NCBI RefSeq assembly: GCF_000224515.1
Contig: NZ_AGAF01000167.1
Location: 38,979-102,978, forward strand
DNA length: 64,000 bases
Origin: Desulfosporosinus sp. OT
Lineage (GTDB): Bacteria > Bacillota > Desulfitobacteriia > Desulfitobacteriales > Desulfitobacteriaceae
Direction of reading: 5' to 3'
The position numbers and the translations under genes are program-made. Shown in pieces: positions 43,343 to 53,857 of this stretch; position 1 is the first letter of the stretch; every line of letters starts with the position of its first letter. The notes below the pieces were generated by a model that was not told the DNA's origin, did no database searches, and was given only the letters and a program-made list of their open reading frames with translations.

Positions 43343-44602
43343 TTATGTTCGTCCATCAACATTAAAGCTGTAGTTAATCTTAGAATGATTGTACGTTCCA
43401 TCTGAAACGCCGTCGAGCTTATTGTTAAGAAACTCATTACCTTGAACAAGACATCCAAACTGAGTAGCAGCAATAACCAAACCGTATCCTTGGGTTTTTC
43501 TCATCTGATCATCATAACACTGATTATTCAATATTAAATGGTTGCTACCTCTATTCACGATATCAATTCCGTCATGACCATTATCATAGCATTTATTGCC
43601 AATCAAGCTATTCCTCGAGCAATTATCCACAATTATTCCACTAACATTATTGTTATAACAACGGTTACTAATGATGGAAACATCATTTCCTAGGCTCTTA
43701 ATACCATGCTGACCGCAATAAGCCACTAAATTATTGTTAATTTCTACTTTGCCTACACCTGCAACAATCCAAATGCCGGTTAAACCTTTCACAACTAAAT
43801 TATTAGCTCCTAAAATGATGTTGTTGGCAATTAAGCAATGCACCTCACTTTTTGCAGTCCCGCCAACCAATATGCCAAAATTGCTGCTTTCAATTACATG
43901 ATTGTTTAATACTTCATTGTAGTATGGCAATTGCAAATTAATAGAATTAAAACATGTCTTAAATGTATTTCCTTCTATAAGTGCATAACTTGAGCAGTCA
44001 TTTAGTATTCCTGCCTTAGTGCATGATTCAAACGTATTATTTAAAATGACATTATAATCACCACCGAGATATATACCTGTATTACAATTATAAATTTGAC
44101 AATCTTGGATAATGCAATTTTGCATGTACGTTCCACCGCCAGTATCGACACCGATGGCATATCCAGATGTGCTTCCACCGTTGATGTCAAGTCCAGAAAT
44201 ATGGTAACGTATAGAGGCACCCCCTGCACCATTTCCCAGCCTCATAATATTTTTGGTATTATTCGTCATAATTATTTTTGCTTCATGACCGATTATTCCA
44301 ATATTTTGCTTGCCGTAAAATTGCAAAGTATCATTAATTTTATAATTGCCTGGAGGGAAATATAGCGATTGACCATTAGCTAATTCATTAAAAGCATCCT
44401 GTATAGATACAGTATCATCCGAAACGCCATCACCTATTGCACCGTATTTTTTAATATTGAGTGAACTTCTCGCTATGTCTGCATCAGGATTTACCTGAGT
44501 GCTTTTTTCTGCTGCAGTTTGCTTTCCAAGCAAGAGAAAAAACAGAAATAAAACTAACGTACAAATCAGTTTCAAATATTTAATATTTTTTCGCAACAGC
44601 AA
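43343..44602 (-). CDS. Secreted right-handed beta-helix (pectate-lyase-like) protein
   Basis: A 419-residue protein with an N-terminal signal segment (YLKLICTLVLFLFFLLLG). The mature part opens with the pectate-lyase superfamily hallmark KYGAIGDGVSDDTVSIQDAF, then about ten beta-helix coils with N-rich ladders (NNNVSGIIVDNCSRNSLIGN, NKCYDNGHDGI). Such proteins in exopolysaccharide clusters may trim or epimerise the polymer outside the cell. Catalytic residues cannot be assigned by eye. Nothing was found in the 114-bp gap downstream of it. Confidence 0.82.
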   Translation of the reverse strand: MLLRKNIKYLKLICTLVLFLFFLLLGKQTAAEKSTQVNPDADIARSSLNIKKYGAIGDGVSDDTVSIQDAFNELANGQSLYFPPGNYKINDTLQFYGKQNIGIIGHEAKIIMTNNTKNIMRLGNGAGGASIRYHISGLDINGGSTSGYAIGVDTGGGTYMQNCIIQDCQIYNCNTGIYLGGDYNVILNNTFESCTKAGILNDCSSYALIEGNTFKTCFNSINLQLPYYNEVLNNHVIESSNFGILVGGTAKSEVHCLIANNIILGANNLVVKGLTGIWIVAGVGKVEINNNLVAYCGQHGIKSLGNDVSIISNRCYNNNVSGIIVDNCSRNSLIGNKCYDNGHDGIDIVNRGSNHLILNNQCYDDQMRKTQGYGLVIAATQFGCLVQGNEFLNNKLDGVSDGTYNHSKINYSFNVDGRT

Positions 44603-44742
44603 ATACCCTCCAATTTTTCACAGCGAATCCAAAAGTGATCAAATTTCCAAAAACGCTTTATATTATTAGCACTAATCATATAGATATGAGCATCCAGTAA
44701 TGTGATTTCTCGTATGGTTCACTCATTTTTCAGCATTTGAAA

Positions 44743-46185
44743 CTACGCAGTATATTTACTCGATTGATTCTGATTATTGCTTCGCTTGATCCTTTTTTTC
44801 CATCTTTTTGAGGCTTTGTAAAAGCGGTTATAGTATTTATAATCTTTAGTTTTAAGGGTGACTTTATTTAGAACCACCCCAATAATTTTAGCCCCTACCT
44901 TCTCAAGTTGCTCCTTAGCTTCAAGTACATACTCCTGGCTTACTTCTCCTGAACCCACAACCAATAGTACTCCATCAACCTCCTGAGCAAGAACCGAAAC
45001 ATCCGCTATTGCCATTGCTGGAGGTGAATCGATAATTACTACATCATAAATCTCTGCTGCAGCAGTTAGAATACTTTTCATATTCTCTGAAGCCAAAAGT
45101 TCCGTAGGATTTGGTGGGATTGGACCAGCAGTAATAACATCCAGTCCTTGAATACGAGTCTGGGTTATCTGGTCTAAGCTTGGTGACTGAGAGACAAGGA
45201 TATTAGACAATCCCTCTTCACTAGTAAATTCGAACAAATCATGCTGAATTGGATTACGCAGATTTGCATCAATAATAAGTACTCTTTTACCAGTATGAAC
45301 CAAAGAAGCTGCGAGATTTACTGTTATTAATGATTTCCCCTCGCGATGACTTGTACTGGTAATTAGAATTCGTTTCTTAACTCCATCGGAATTTAGAAAC
45401 TGAATATTGGTACGCAGAGTACTGTAGGCTTCAGCAACCCGAGACTTCTTTTTGGACAATGCCCACAAGCTGTTGTTTTCCAGACTGCTTGCTACCTCAC
45501 TTATTTTTATTTTAGGACCATATGGAACTTTACCCATTACAGATAAATTTAGGATTTTTTGAATATCCTCACTGCTTTTTAAAGTATTGTCTCTATACTC
45601 TAATAAGAAAGCAAGTGCTAAAGAAGCCATGAGACCACTAAAATATGCAATTAAAATTATTTGCCTATTATCCGCTATTACAGGTGCATCTGGAATGACC
45701 GCTCTATCTAGAATACTTACAGTATTCACCTTTTTAATTTTGACTACTACTTCTGAGAATTTTTCAGCCAATGCATTGGCTATGTCCGCGGCAACTTTAG
45801 CATCAGGATCTCTTACACTAATTTCAATGAGATCTGAGCCCTCTTCAGAATTCACCGTTACTTTACTATCCAGTTGTGTAACACTTAAAGGAAGATTTAA
45901 ATGATTGATAACCTTTTCTTCGACATTCCAGCTTTTGACTATAGGTTCGAAAATCTTAGCCATTTGTGGACTGGCAAGGATTGCATTAACATCTTGGTTA
46001 TTTGTAGAAGTTTCGACTGGCTTACCCATAACCAAGGTAGTTGATGCTAAATAAATGGGCTTTTCTTTAAAATAGTAACCTAAAATACCGCTTGCCGTTG
46101 CAGTGATTATTGGTAATATTAATATAATAGCCCATCGTCTTTTTAGTGCTTTACCATAAAATCCCAAATCTTTCTCGCTTTCCAT
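44743..46185 (-). CDS. Wzz/CpsD-type polysaccharide chain-length regulator and tyrosine autokinase
   Basis: A 480-residue fusion. The N-terminal Wzz part has TM1 (WAIILILPIITATASGILGYYF) and TM2 (IILIAYFSGLMASLALAFLL) around a periplasm-side helical domain. The C-terminal BY-kinase has Walker A' ITSTSHREGKSLITVNLA, Walker A'' LIIDANLRNP, Walker B VVIIDSPPA, and a C-terminal Tyr cluster (KDYKYYNRFY). Most Firmicutes split these parts; here they are fused. It controls polymer length via tyrosine phosphorylation. The palindromic site at 46318 lies 133 bp upstream. Confidence 0.92.
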   Translation of the reverse strand: MESEKDLGFYGKALKRRWAIILILPIITATASGILGYYFKEKPIYLASTTLVMGKPVETSTNNQDVNAILASPQMAKIFEPIVKSWNVEEKVINHLNLPLSVTQLDSKVTVNSEEGSDLIEISVRDPDAKVAADIANALAEKFSEVVVKIKKVNTVSILDRAVIPDAPVIADNRQIILIAYFSGLMASLALAFLLEYRDNTLKSSEDIQKILNLSVMGKVPYGPKIKISEVASSLENNSLWALSKKKSRVAEAYSTLRTNIQFLNSDGVKKRILITSTSHREGKSLITVNLAASLVHTGKRVLIIDANLRNPIQHDLFEFTSEEGLSNILVSQSPSLDQITQTRIQGLDVITAGPIPPNPTELLASENMKSILTAAAEIYDVVIIDSPPAMAIADVSVLAQEVDGVLLVVGSGEVSQEYVLEAKEQLEKVGAKIIGVVLNKVTLKTKDYKYYNRFYKASKRWKKRIKRSNNQNQSSKYTA

Positions 46186-46317
46186 TTTGACCTCCTATTA
46201 TCTAATAATAAAACTGCTTATGCTCACTACTTTGTTAAATTGATTATAACTCTTTACCTTTTTCTTTTTCTTCATTCATATGATTTATCTGAAATTCACA
46301 ATAGTATTATTTGCAGT

Positions 46318-46333
46318 TGATACTTTAGTATCA
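46318..46333 (-). promoter_or_regulatory. Palindromic operator-like site upstream of the Wzz/kinase gene
   Basis: TGATACT-TT-AGTATCA is a perfect 7-2-7 inverted repeat, 133 bp upstream of the kinase gene, in the 254-bp gap after the pyruvyl transferase gene. It is the best copy of the five-site palindrome family. Confidence 0.6.
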
Positions 46334-46439
46334 TCATCGATAGCAAAATAAAAACTCCTCTAATATGATTAGCTTATGTAGAATGACTTTTTCTAAAGCG
46401 CACTTCATTTTCTTCTTTCCATAAACGTTTACTAGATTT

Positions 46440-47498
46440 CTAAACTAGCACTTGTTCTAAGAACTGTAAAGACTCACTTCGTTTTTCCTTTAAAAGCTGT
46501 GAATACAAATTATAATTAACTCCTTCTTCCCAAAGTTCTATGGCTTTATCCGGGTCAAAAATAATTCTTTCTGATAATCCAAGGCTGGCAAGAAGATATT
46601 GAGCCTTTTGATTAACTATAAGGCTTACGAAGTTCGCTCCTGTTTTTAAAGAAAATATTGTTCCATGAAATGTGGATGTATATACATATTTTGCAGCTTT
46701 AAAATAGGACGCAAAGTACTCTGGAGGAGGAAGTAGAACACCTTCCGCAAAATCCAAATAATTTCCTATAGCATAAATCTTCAATCTGTTTTGATCCGCA
46801 AAATTCTTAATAACTCTAACTTCTGATGGAGTTATAAAATGAACGTAAACGAGCATATAATCAGGTAAACTAATAGGAATAAATGTTTCATCATCATATA
46901 AGAGTGTCGGATCCAGTACAATTGGTACTGTCTTTTCAGTTAATTTTTTTACGATTTCATGACTTAACTGGTCTCTCACTGAGATATGTTCAATATTCAA
47001 TAATTTGCTTTTGATAAATTCAGATAAATTATGCTTTACGATATCTTCATAACTTGAAGTACCAAAACTATTTGCGTAAACAATTGTTTTAGATATTAAA
47101 CCAACTGCCCAAAATGAAGGACAAATACCAATATCCCTATTTTGTATATTCCAAAGCTCATCGCTTCCAATAATGACATAATCTAAATTTCTGCCGTCAA
47201 TAAAAGGAAACTTTTTAAATGTTCTTCTTACGCTTTTCTTTATTACTTTTTTTCTCTGATATATCGTCTGAAATTTTTTGTAGTCTTTAACTTTTGATAA
47301 ATAATATTTTAACTTGTTGGACTTTTTTTTTGAATTATCAGATCTACCATATACCTCCCCTTCATATACCTCTCCTTTTTCATACGGTAAAAAGTATACA
47401 TTATGGCCCATTTGTTCACATATAGTTTTTAATGCATTTGCTTGTAAAAACGATCCATAATTATGCTTATCCCAAACTGTGCATATTCCTATTTTCAT
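46440..47498 (-). CDS. Polysaccharide pyruvyl transferase family protein
   Basis: A 352-residue protein. The N-terminus KIGICTVWDKHNYGSFLQAN, the segment DYVIIGSDELWN, and YTSTFHGTIFSLKTGANFV are family signatures (CsaB/WcaK/AmsJ). These enzymes add ketal pyruvate from phosphoenolpyruvate to sugars. Its stop to start spacing with the flippase gene is three bases, so they form one operon. Confidence 0.88.
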   Translation of the reverse strand: MKIGICTVWDKHNYGSFLQANALKTICEQMGHNVYFLPYEKGEVYEGEVYGRSDNSKKKSNKLKYYLSKVKDYKKFQTIYQRKKVIKKSVRRTFKKFPFIDGRNLDYVIIGSDELWNIQNRDIGICPSFWAVGLISKTIVYANSFGTSSYEDIVKHNLSEFIKSKLLNIEHISVRDQLSHEIVKKLTEKTVPIVLDPTLLYDDETFIPISLPDYMLVYVHFITPSEVRVIKNFADQNRLKIYAIGNYLDFAEGVLLPPPEYFASYFKAAKYVYTSTFHGTIFSLKTGANFVSLIVNQKAQYLLASLGLSERIIFDPDKAIELWEEGVNYNLYSQLLKEKRSESLQFLEQVLV

Positions 47499-47501
47499 TA
47501 A

Positions 47502-49082
47502 TTATACCTTCCTTTCCTTAAGTGAATTATGTTTCAGATTGTCCTTCCCCACAAACGTATTCTTGAGCATTTGTGCAAAGCGCTCTAGCACGCTAAGAGT
47601 CGTGCTACTGTCAAAAATGAGTCTAAAAACGAGCATAACTGCAGCACAGACAACGGCGCAACATATCGCTTCAACTGTCCATGAAACAAATGAATCGGGA
47701 TATGAAGTGAATACTAAAGATGAAACCGTATAGGAGGCACCGACACTGACAATTGATAGACATATCTGCCAAAAAGTGAATCCCATTGATATTTTTACTA
47801 CGTATTTGTTGCAATGAATAATATAATCAACCGCACGATACATCGTTACAAGCAACCTCCCGATAAGCATTCCTACCAAACCATAAGTCATGAAACCTAC
47901 CATTGAAAGAATGACGGTCAGCGAAGCTTCGATAATGCTCCCGTTTCTGATTTCTCGAAATCTACCGGCAGCGACAATCAAAATCGACTGCTGATTTCGG
48001 ATTGTCCAACTCGCCCCTATTAAGATAAAAAGAACGCAAACTGTTGGCAGGATATAGTGGGCATCCGTTATATTGAGCGTGTAAACCCTTATGAACGGCA
48101 AGTATAAAACGGAAAGGCACGAAAATACCCACGTCCATAGCATCTGAAACATTACTTCGAACTCTTTATAAGTTTTCCTAAGTTTTTCGGTGTCGCCACA
48201 GGCTATCAAATCTCCAAACCCAGCTGCTATACCATTATTTATTGAATTCATAATAGTATATAAGCTTGATAATACAAGATTATATACGGTGAAAACACTT
48301 ATCAACGCCATCGGAGATTTTGAAAAGGTCAATATAAAGACGCTTGAATTCATAACTAACATACTAAGCAATTGCTGCAGCAAGACATCGTTTCTTTGCT
48401 GTAGCTTATATTCTTTTGAATCGGCGTTATAATTTACCTGTGGATGAATTTTTCTGACTGCAATGAAAAATGCTAAAGCTCTTATAATATAGGCAATTGA
48501 GGCCACAGCAAACGCTAGTACAACATAAACATGGTAATACGCCAATAAGATCAAAAGAACGGAATACAAACCGGTTGAGGCGCTATTCAAAACAAAGACA
48601 ACCCCGCTGTACTGGGATGCCATCAACAGAGCCTTATATTTGCCGATTACCCATAACTGGGTTGCACCATTCACACCAATAAACAGTACCAAAGCCATAA
48701 TCTCCGCTATTGAAAACGCAGTTCTGGCAATCATAAAGGGGTATATTAGCATTGCAATTAGTAATAAGGCCAAGTAAGTAATACCCACTTTAAAATAAAA
48801 TTTTTTTGTGGCAGAAAGAATCCTGCAAACTTCCACTTTGTCATCCTGTGTCAACGGTTTGTATAAAGCAAAAATAGTTGCCCCAGCCAAACCCCCTTCA
48901 ACCAAGGTAAAATAGGTGATAATCTGCTGAAGCGATGTGACCAGTCCGTTTGTTTCAGACCCGTATGCTTGGATGATAGCGCGAGGGAGAAATAAACCTA
49001 CAATAACCACTGTCACCTGACTTATCAAGGCCAATCCAATATTTATCAATGAATGCTTTTGCCTGCTTACCTTAAAACTCAT
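47502..49082 (-). CDS. Wzx-like polysaccharide flippase
   Basis: About 526 residues with twelve to fourteen hydrophobic segments; ATG 49082 has AGGAG eight bases before it. The opening (INIGLALISQVTVVIVGLFL followed by PRAIIQAYGSETNGLVTSLQQ) matches MATE/MOP-superfamily lipopolysaccharide flippases. It would move the lipid-linked repeat unit across the membrane. Confidence 0.85.
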   Translation of the reverse strand: MSFKVSRQKHSLINIGLALISQVTVVIVGLFLPRAIIQAYGSETNGLVTSLQQIITYFTLVEGGLAGATIFALYKPLTQDDKVEVCRILSATKKFYFKVGITYLALLLIAMLIYPFMIARTAFSIAEIMALVLFIGVNGATQLWVIGKYKALLMASQYSGVVFVLNSASTGLYSVLLILLAYYHVYVVLAFAVASIAYIIRALAFFIAVRKIHPQVNYNADSKEYKLQQRNDVLLQQLLSMLVMNSSVFILTFSKSPMALISVFTVYNLVLSSLYTIMNSINNGIAAGFGDLIACGDTEKLRKTYKEFEVMFQMLWTWVFSCLSVLYLPFIRVYTLNITDAHYILPTVCVLFILIGASWTIRNQQSILIVAAGRFREIRNGSIIEASLTVILSMVGFMTYGLVGMLIGRLLVTMYRAVDYIIHCNKYVVKISMGFTFWQICLSIVSVGASYTVSSLVFTSYPDSFVSWTVEAICCAVVCAAVMLVFRLIFDSSTTLSVLERFAQMLKNTFVGKDNLKHNSLKERKV

Positions 49083-49140
49083 TTTCAATACTCCTTATTC
49101 TCTTGACTGATAATTGACTCTTCAAAATTCTATTAAACTT

Positions 49141-50448
49141 TTACTTTTTATCAAAACTTGGAACTCTTATTGAAATGAGCAGAAACGTTATAAATATTAG
49201 ATATGAATTCGAGATATTGCTTACGGAAAAAAGACTAGTGAAAATTCCGATAAATCCACAAACTAATCCCAGACATATTGAATAATAATCATTTCTTAAG
49301 ATCTTTATCTTTTGGCACTTTTGATAAAAGATTATTGGAACACTAATAAACGTTGCTACAATAGCACTTCCAACAACAATGCCATTCCCAACAATCCACT
49401 CCAGCCAAGTATTATGGCAATCCCTATATGTATAGTAAGGTATTCGTCCTTGTCCAATTCCTAAAAATGAATTGTTATTCATTAAAACTTGCCATGCATT
49501 TTTCCAAATAGTTATCCGCCCATACTCATCATTTAACGCAGATCTATTCTCATATTGAGCTATTAGACTTTTAAAAAACACTGGATTCCAGTTTATGTTA
49601 GTCACTAGAATAATAAGTATTAAAACCGTTAGACAGATAATACCCAGATACAAGGTGATTTTCTTTCTTGATTGTTGGTTTTTGAAAAAGGCGCCTAAAG
49701 AGAGCATGACAGTCAAAGATAGGGTCATTAAGGCAGCTCGCGATTCTGTATAATATAAGTCAGTTGCACAAATTATGATAGTTAATAAATATTGATTTCT
49801 TACTGAGAATTTTGGCTCATTGGGAAAGCTGCAAATTGAGATCGCAATTGCAACTATAAAACCCGTTACGACTACATTTGGATCAATAAAAAAACCCCTT
49901 AGCCTACCTTGTGTAATATCTACGAATTTCAAAATAATACCTTCGGACATTCTAAAAGAAGTACTTAAACCTCCAACATTTATCCCTTGAATATTCATTT
50001 GCATTGCCATGAAAAAAACAATGCCGTAACCTAAGGCAGTGGCTACTATAACTTGCCGAATTTGAAGCAAATCATTATCCCGTTTTAGCAAAGAAACATA
50101 AAGCAATGCACAAAGAATAATAATGATTACCATGAAGTGTTGCTTAAATGAAAGGAATCCAGAGCCATTGATAATGTCGATACAAAATAGAACACTAAAA
50201 ATACTTAACAAAGTAATTACTAATCTCACATTGTAACGCACACTCAAATTATTTTTATATGACGCAAGTACTTTTAAAAGTATTAAAAATGAGAATAGCA
50301 TGTAAGGCTTTATGTTTACATTTGAAATGCTAATTCCATACATATCAATAGGTAGTAACATCCAAATGTAGTGATACCACGATATGTTCTTATTCCTTAA
50401 TTGAAAGCATGTAATTGAACATGCTAACGTTATCCATATCCATATCAT
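49141..50448 (-). CDS. O-antigen polymerase/ligase-like membrane protein (Wzy)
   Basis: A 435-residue protein with eleven or twelve TM helices and a large extracytoplasmic loop before the last third holding YTYRDCHNTWLEWIVGNGI, the H-N-x-x-L/W segment typical of Wzy_C/O-antigen ligase proteins. It probably polymerises repeat units. Sequence identity among such proteins is low, so the call rests on topology, motif and context. Confidence 0.82.
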   Translation of the reverse strand: MIWIWITLACSITCFQLRNKNISWYHYIWMLLPIDMYGISISNVNIKPYMLFSFLILLKVLASYKNNLSVRYNVRLVITLLSIFSVLFCIDIINGSGFLSFKQHFMVIIIILCALLYVSLLKRDNDLLQIRQVIVATALGYGIVFFMAMQMNIQGINVGGLSTSFRMSEGIILKFVDITQGRLRGFFIDPNVVVTGFIVAIAISICSFPNEPKFSVRNQYLLTIIICATDLYYTESRAALMTLSLTVMLSLGAFFKNQQSRKKITLYLGIICLTVLILIILVTNINWNPVFFKSLIAQYENRSALNDEYGRITIWKNAWQVLMNNNSFLGIGQGRIPYYTYRDCHNTWLEWIVGNGIVVGSAIVATFISVPIIFYQKCQKIKILRNDYYSICLGLVCGFIGIFTSLFSVSNISNSYLIFITFLLISIRVPSFDKK

Positions 50449-50499
50449 CTTAATTACCTCATCCCGCTCAAATCTGAACTACGCGAACCTTATCTCATG

Positions 50500-51633
50500 T
50501 TATCTCAGAGCTCGTTCAAAATGCCTTAGTAATAACATCTGATATCTTTCATAAGATTGCTGCTCGATAAAACAAACTGCATTACTATATAGTTTTTGCT
50601 TCGTTTCCGGAGTTAGTACTTCCAAAATGGCATTTGCAGCCATGACTACACTATCTGAAAAACAGATGCCCCCTTTGCTCACTTCGGCAAGTTCACATGC
50701 TCCGCCCACTTCGTTGCATACAATGGGCTTACCGGCTGCCAATGCTTCCAACCCTACTAAAGATAACCCCTCTACAGAAGGTATAATGACAACATCTATA
50801 GCAGCAAGGATATCCGCTACATCTTGGCGTTGCCCCATGAAATGTATGTTTTTCTCTAAGTTCAAATTTGTAACAAGTCTTTTTAACTCTCTTTCGTACT
50901 CCCTTGTTTCTTTTCTTGCAGAACCCACCAGAAGAGCCTGAACTGAGTACCCCCTCTTTAAAATCTCTATAACAACTTGAATTACGAACTCTTGCCGTTT
51001 TGATGGTTGTAGTATGCCGATATGTCCTATTAGTATCTGTTGCCCTGGAGTTAACGAGAGTTCCTTATAAATCCTACTTGCCTTACCACTTTTATATTTA
51101 TGCGAATCTACTGGATTGTACATAGTAACTACTTTGTCCTTTATCTTTTCGGAAGTCAGTTGACTTCCAACGGAATCGGAAATACATATAATGGTTTTGA
51201 TACTTGACCAGTTCGAGAAATAGTTAAGAAGCTTTTTCGTTCCACCATCCTCGAAAATGTGATGCAGATGCCAAATAACTGGACGACGAACTAACTTGCC
51301 GCAAATTGCACCCCAAGGCAGTGCTGCCGGCCCAGGAACATAAATAATATCCGGTTTATGTATCATATAAATATGTAAAAACTTAAGCATTGCTTTTATA
51401 GACATCCAACTATATTTAAAGATAGCAGTTCTCTTTTTGATACCTATAGGGAGTATTTGGCTTCCACAACATATGTAAGGTATTCCTTCCCTTTCAAGTT
51501 GCTTCGATAATGGCCCTCTTTGAGGTATAAGGAATTTAACCTTATATTTTTTCTTGAGCATTTTTGCTATTGCTAACGACATTTGCTGACCACCACCAAT
51601 TAGGTGAGATGTTTCCCAAACCAACACTTCCAT
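50500..51633 (-). CDS. Glycosyltransferase family 4
   Basis: A 377-residue GT-B enzyme. GGGQQMSLAIAKML is the N-terminal glycine loop, GILQPSKRQEFVIQ is the start of the donor domain, and PSVEGLSLVGLEALAAGKPI is the E-x7-E retaining-GT4 motif. The sugar donor is unknown. GGAG at the start supports the ATG at 51633. Confidence 0.9.
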   Translation of the reverse strand: MEVLVWETSHLIGGGQQMSLAIAKMLKKKYKVKFLIPQRGPLSKQLEREGIPYICCGSQILPIGIKKRTAIFKYSWMSIKAMLKFLHIYMIHKPDIIYVPGPAALPWGAICGKLVRRPVIWHLHHIFEDGGTKKLLNYFSNWSSIKTIICISDSVGSQLTSEKIKDKVVTMYNPVDSHKYKSGKASRIYKELSLTPGQQILIGHIGILQPSKRQEFVIQVVIEILKRGYSVQALLVGSARKETREYERELKRLVTNLNLEKNIHFMGQRQDVADILAAIDVVIIPSVEGLSLVGLEALAAGKPIVCNEVGGACELAEVSKGGICFSDSVVMAANAILEVLTPETKQKLYSNAVCFIEQQSYERYQMLLLRHFERALR

Positions 51634-51735
51634 TCAAACAACATCTCCTTTCGGTCAGCCGCTATACCATAAACACTTCGATCTACCATCTACAACAATA
51701 ATATTAAATAGATTTTTCCATAAATAATTTTAGAA

Positions 51736-53178
51736 TTACTCCTTCTGCAAAGATATTTTCATTATTAATGAATAAATATCCGTCATTTCATACTGTGTCT
51801 TATCCAGCAAAAAGCCGTTCGAGGCGATGACAGCAGTTTCATAGCGGTGTGCCCCGGGGGAAAGCCTATGCATAAAACCCTGCTTTTCAAACAACTTTTC
51901 GCCTAAATTCCAATCTGCACCGTAACGCTCATCCATTTGAAAAATGATTTCTGGGTACCTCGACAAGTATTCGCCGTTATAAAGTTCATCAGTACGTTTT
52001 ATCCATAGGAAAGCAGGCGAATCTTCACCGTCGATATTAATTGTTTTTAAATAAGTAATGATTTCATCGCATAAAGCCTTCTTATGCTTAACGCTTTCAC
52101 TTATTCTGATCCCGCCGTAGCTGTAATTTTTTAGAGCTGACAAATCGCTGAGGTAGGCAATCGTTTTACTCCAGTCAAAATCGTTGCTTGATGCAAAAAT
52201 TCCTTTCCACACAGGGAACTTCTTTGCTATCTTCACCGCCCATTTAGGTAGTCCTCGTTTTTTCACAAAGGTCAAGGAGGTTTTCTTAACCCATTTCTTA
52301 ATATCAAACTTTTTATCCTTTTTGATTCCTGCCTGCCTTGGTGTTAAGTATCCCCTACGTCGCAACATTTCGTTAATCCTTGCTATATACACCGGACGCG
52401 CGCCGTGCCCATGGTCACTTATCAACAGCATTGGTGTATCAGGAAGCATCTTTTGGATTTTGCCGATGTAATTGTCTATACGTTTATACATATCTCGAAT
52501 GACGTCTTTATACTCATTATCTCCTGGATATTCCGGATGAGTAGGGTCGCAATGACGCCAAAAATCATGCTGTATGCCGTCGATTACTGAAAAATAGCTG
52601 AACAGGACATCACATTCTTCGTTTTCAATCGCAAGCTTCGTAAGACGGAATTCTTCCTCGGCTTTGCAAACGTATTCCTTAATTATTTTGCCGAACTGCT
52701 TTTCCGATGTGAATTTACCTTCTGTTCCCAACAAGCCAACCTTGGGATGATAGGTAACGTACCTGCTTTGCGGATAAACGCACATTCTGCCCTTATGCGG
52801 TCGGGTGATCATCAGTCCATCAATTTCCCAACCCTCTTTAATATTCATTGGGAGGATGACGGCACATCGTAAACCCTGTTGATTGAGCTTATCCCAAAAC
52901 ACCCTCCCCTTGAAAGAGAAATCATCAAAGCTCAGTGGCTTATAGGCGTTTAACTTATCACCGACATTAAGGAAATTTATGATCCCATGTTTAGATGGGT
53001 CAAGCCCAGTGTAGATTGTAGACCAAGCCGGCGTTGTATCGGCAGGAAATACCGAGCGAAGATGAGGGTATTTGCTGCGCTTCATCATAGAACTGATGGT
53101 GGGCAGGTCGCATTCATATTCCCTTACGACATCCCAATCCATTCCATCCACACCAATAATAATTAATTTTTTTACCAT
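51736..53178 (-). CDS. Alkaline-phosphatase-superfamily phosphodiesterase
   Basis: A 480-residue protein of the type I phosphodiesterase/nucleotide pyrophosphatase family. Metal and nucleophile residues are visible: GVDGMDWD at the start, PADTTPAWSTIYTG (Thr nucleophile region), SVIDGIQHDFWRH and LLISDHGHG. No signal peptide or TM, so it acts in the cytoplasm or after atypical export. In a polysaccharide cluster it may transfer or hydrolyse a phospho-substituent. Substrate unknown. Confidence 0.82.
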   Translation of the reverse strand: MVKKLIIIGVDGMDWDVVREYECDLPTISSMMKRSKYPHLRSVFPADTTPAWSTIYTGLDPSKHGIINFLNVGDKLNAYKPLSFDDFSFKGRVFWDKLNQQGLRCAVILPMNIKEGWEIDGLMITRPHKGRMCVYPQSRYVTYHPKVGLLGTEGKFTSEKQFGKIIKEYVCKAEEEFRLTKLAIENEECDVLFSYFSVIDGIQHDFWRHCDPTHPEYPGDNEYKDVIRDMYKRIDNYIGKIQKMLPDTPMLLISDHGHGARPVYIARINEMLRRRGYLTPRQAGIKKDKKFDIKKWVKKTSLTFVKKRGLPKWAVKIAKKFPVWKGIFASSNDFDWSKTIAYLSDLSALKNYSYGGIRISESVKHKKALCDEIITYLKTINIDGEDSPAFLWIKRTDELYNGEYLSRYPEIIFQMDERYGADWNLGEKLFEKQGFMHRLSPGAHRYETAVIASNGFLLDKTQYEMTDIYSLIMKISLQKE

Positions 53179-53188
53179 ATCACAACCT

Positions 53189-53851
53189 CTATTTCATCAG
53201 CAGTGGCTGGATAGTTGCCATAACTTCGGAAATCATACTATCCACTGGTTGATTACCGGATATAGTTCTAACATTATATATAGATGCGAGTGCATCATAA
53301 AGCGGCTCTCTGATCTCCAAATAAAGGGGGTCTGGGATATCATTTTTTCTGGAGCAACAAACTTCCACAGGAGTTTTTATGTAAATAATTAAATCGGGTT
53401 TTGGAGCATGCTTCCACTTGCCTGATATAGTTCTTTCGATATACTCTTCATTCTCTCCAAGATTTGCGGCATATGTGACAGCATTGTCATAGATATACCG
53501 GTCCACCAGAAGAGTCGTCCCAAGCCAATGCTTTACACAAATGTTAAAGAAAATCTGTAACTTGAACTCACATGTGGTCAGAAATGAAAAAATTGTATAA
53601 ATATATTTTCTTCGGGCCTGGTTTCTCATTCCAGTGAGATAGGCTTTATAATCACCGCTATGGGGACTATTATCTTTCTTAAGCAACAGTCTCTTTCCGG
53701 TTTTAATGAAAAATGACATCACTTTGACAACATATGCTGCGCGAACAACTTCAACTCTGATCCCTTGTTTTTTAAGTTCTTTATATACTTGCCCAATACT
53801 TGTTGATTTGCCGGAACCATCTAGTCCGATAAAACAAATGATAGGGTTCAT
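53189..53851 (-). CDS. Thymidylate-kinase-like P-loop protein
   Basis: A 220-residue protein with Walker A CFIGLDGSGKST and the LVDRYIYDNAVTY and RKNDIPDPLYLEIREPLYDAL segments. It is close in plan to dTMP kinase (DRY motif, lid region), but the lid is altered and the gene lies amid glycosyltransferases. It may phosphorylate a sugar, lipid or nucleotide used by the cluster. It sits ten bases from the phosphodiesterase gene, suggesting a kinase/phosphodiesterase pair. Confidence 0.78.
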   Translation of the reverse strand: MNPIICFIGLDGSGKSTSIGQVYKELKKQGIRVEVVRAAYVVKVMSFFIKTGKRLLLKKDNSPHSGDYKAYLTGMRNQARRKYIYTIFSFLTTCEFKLQIFFNICVKHWLGTTLLVDRYIYDNAVTYAANLGENEEYIERTISGKWKHAPKPDLIIYIKTPVEVCCSRKNDIPDPLYLEIREPLYDALASIYNVRTISGNQPVDSMISEVMATIQPLLMK

Positions 53852-53857
53852 TGAAAC

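Noticed and set aside
43264-43473. A 69-codon minus-strand frame at the end of the beta-helix gene
   Set aside because: It overlaps the beta-helix gene out of frame, with no ribosome site or recognised domain.
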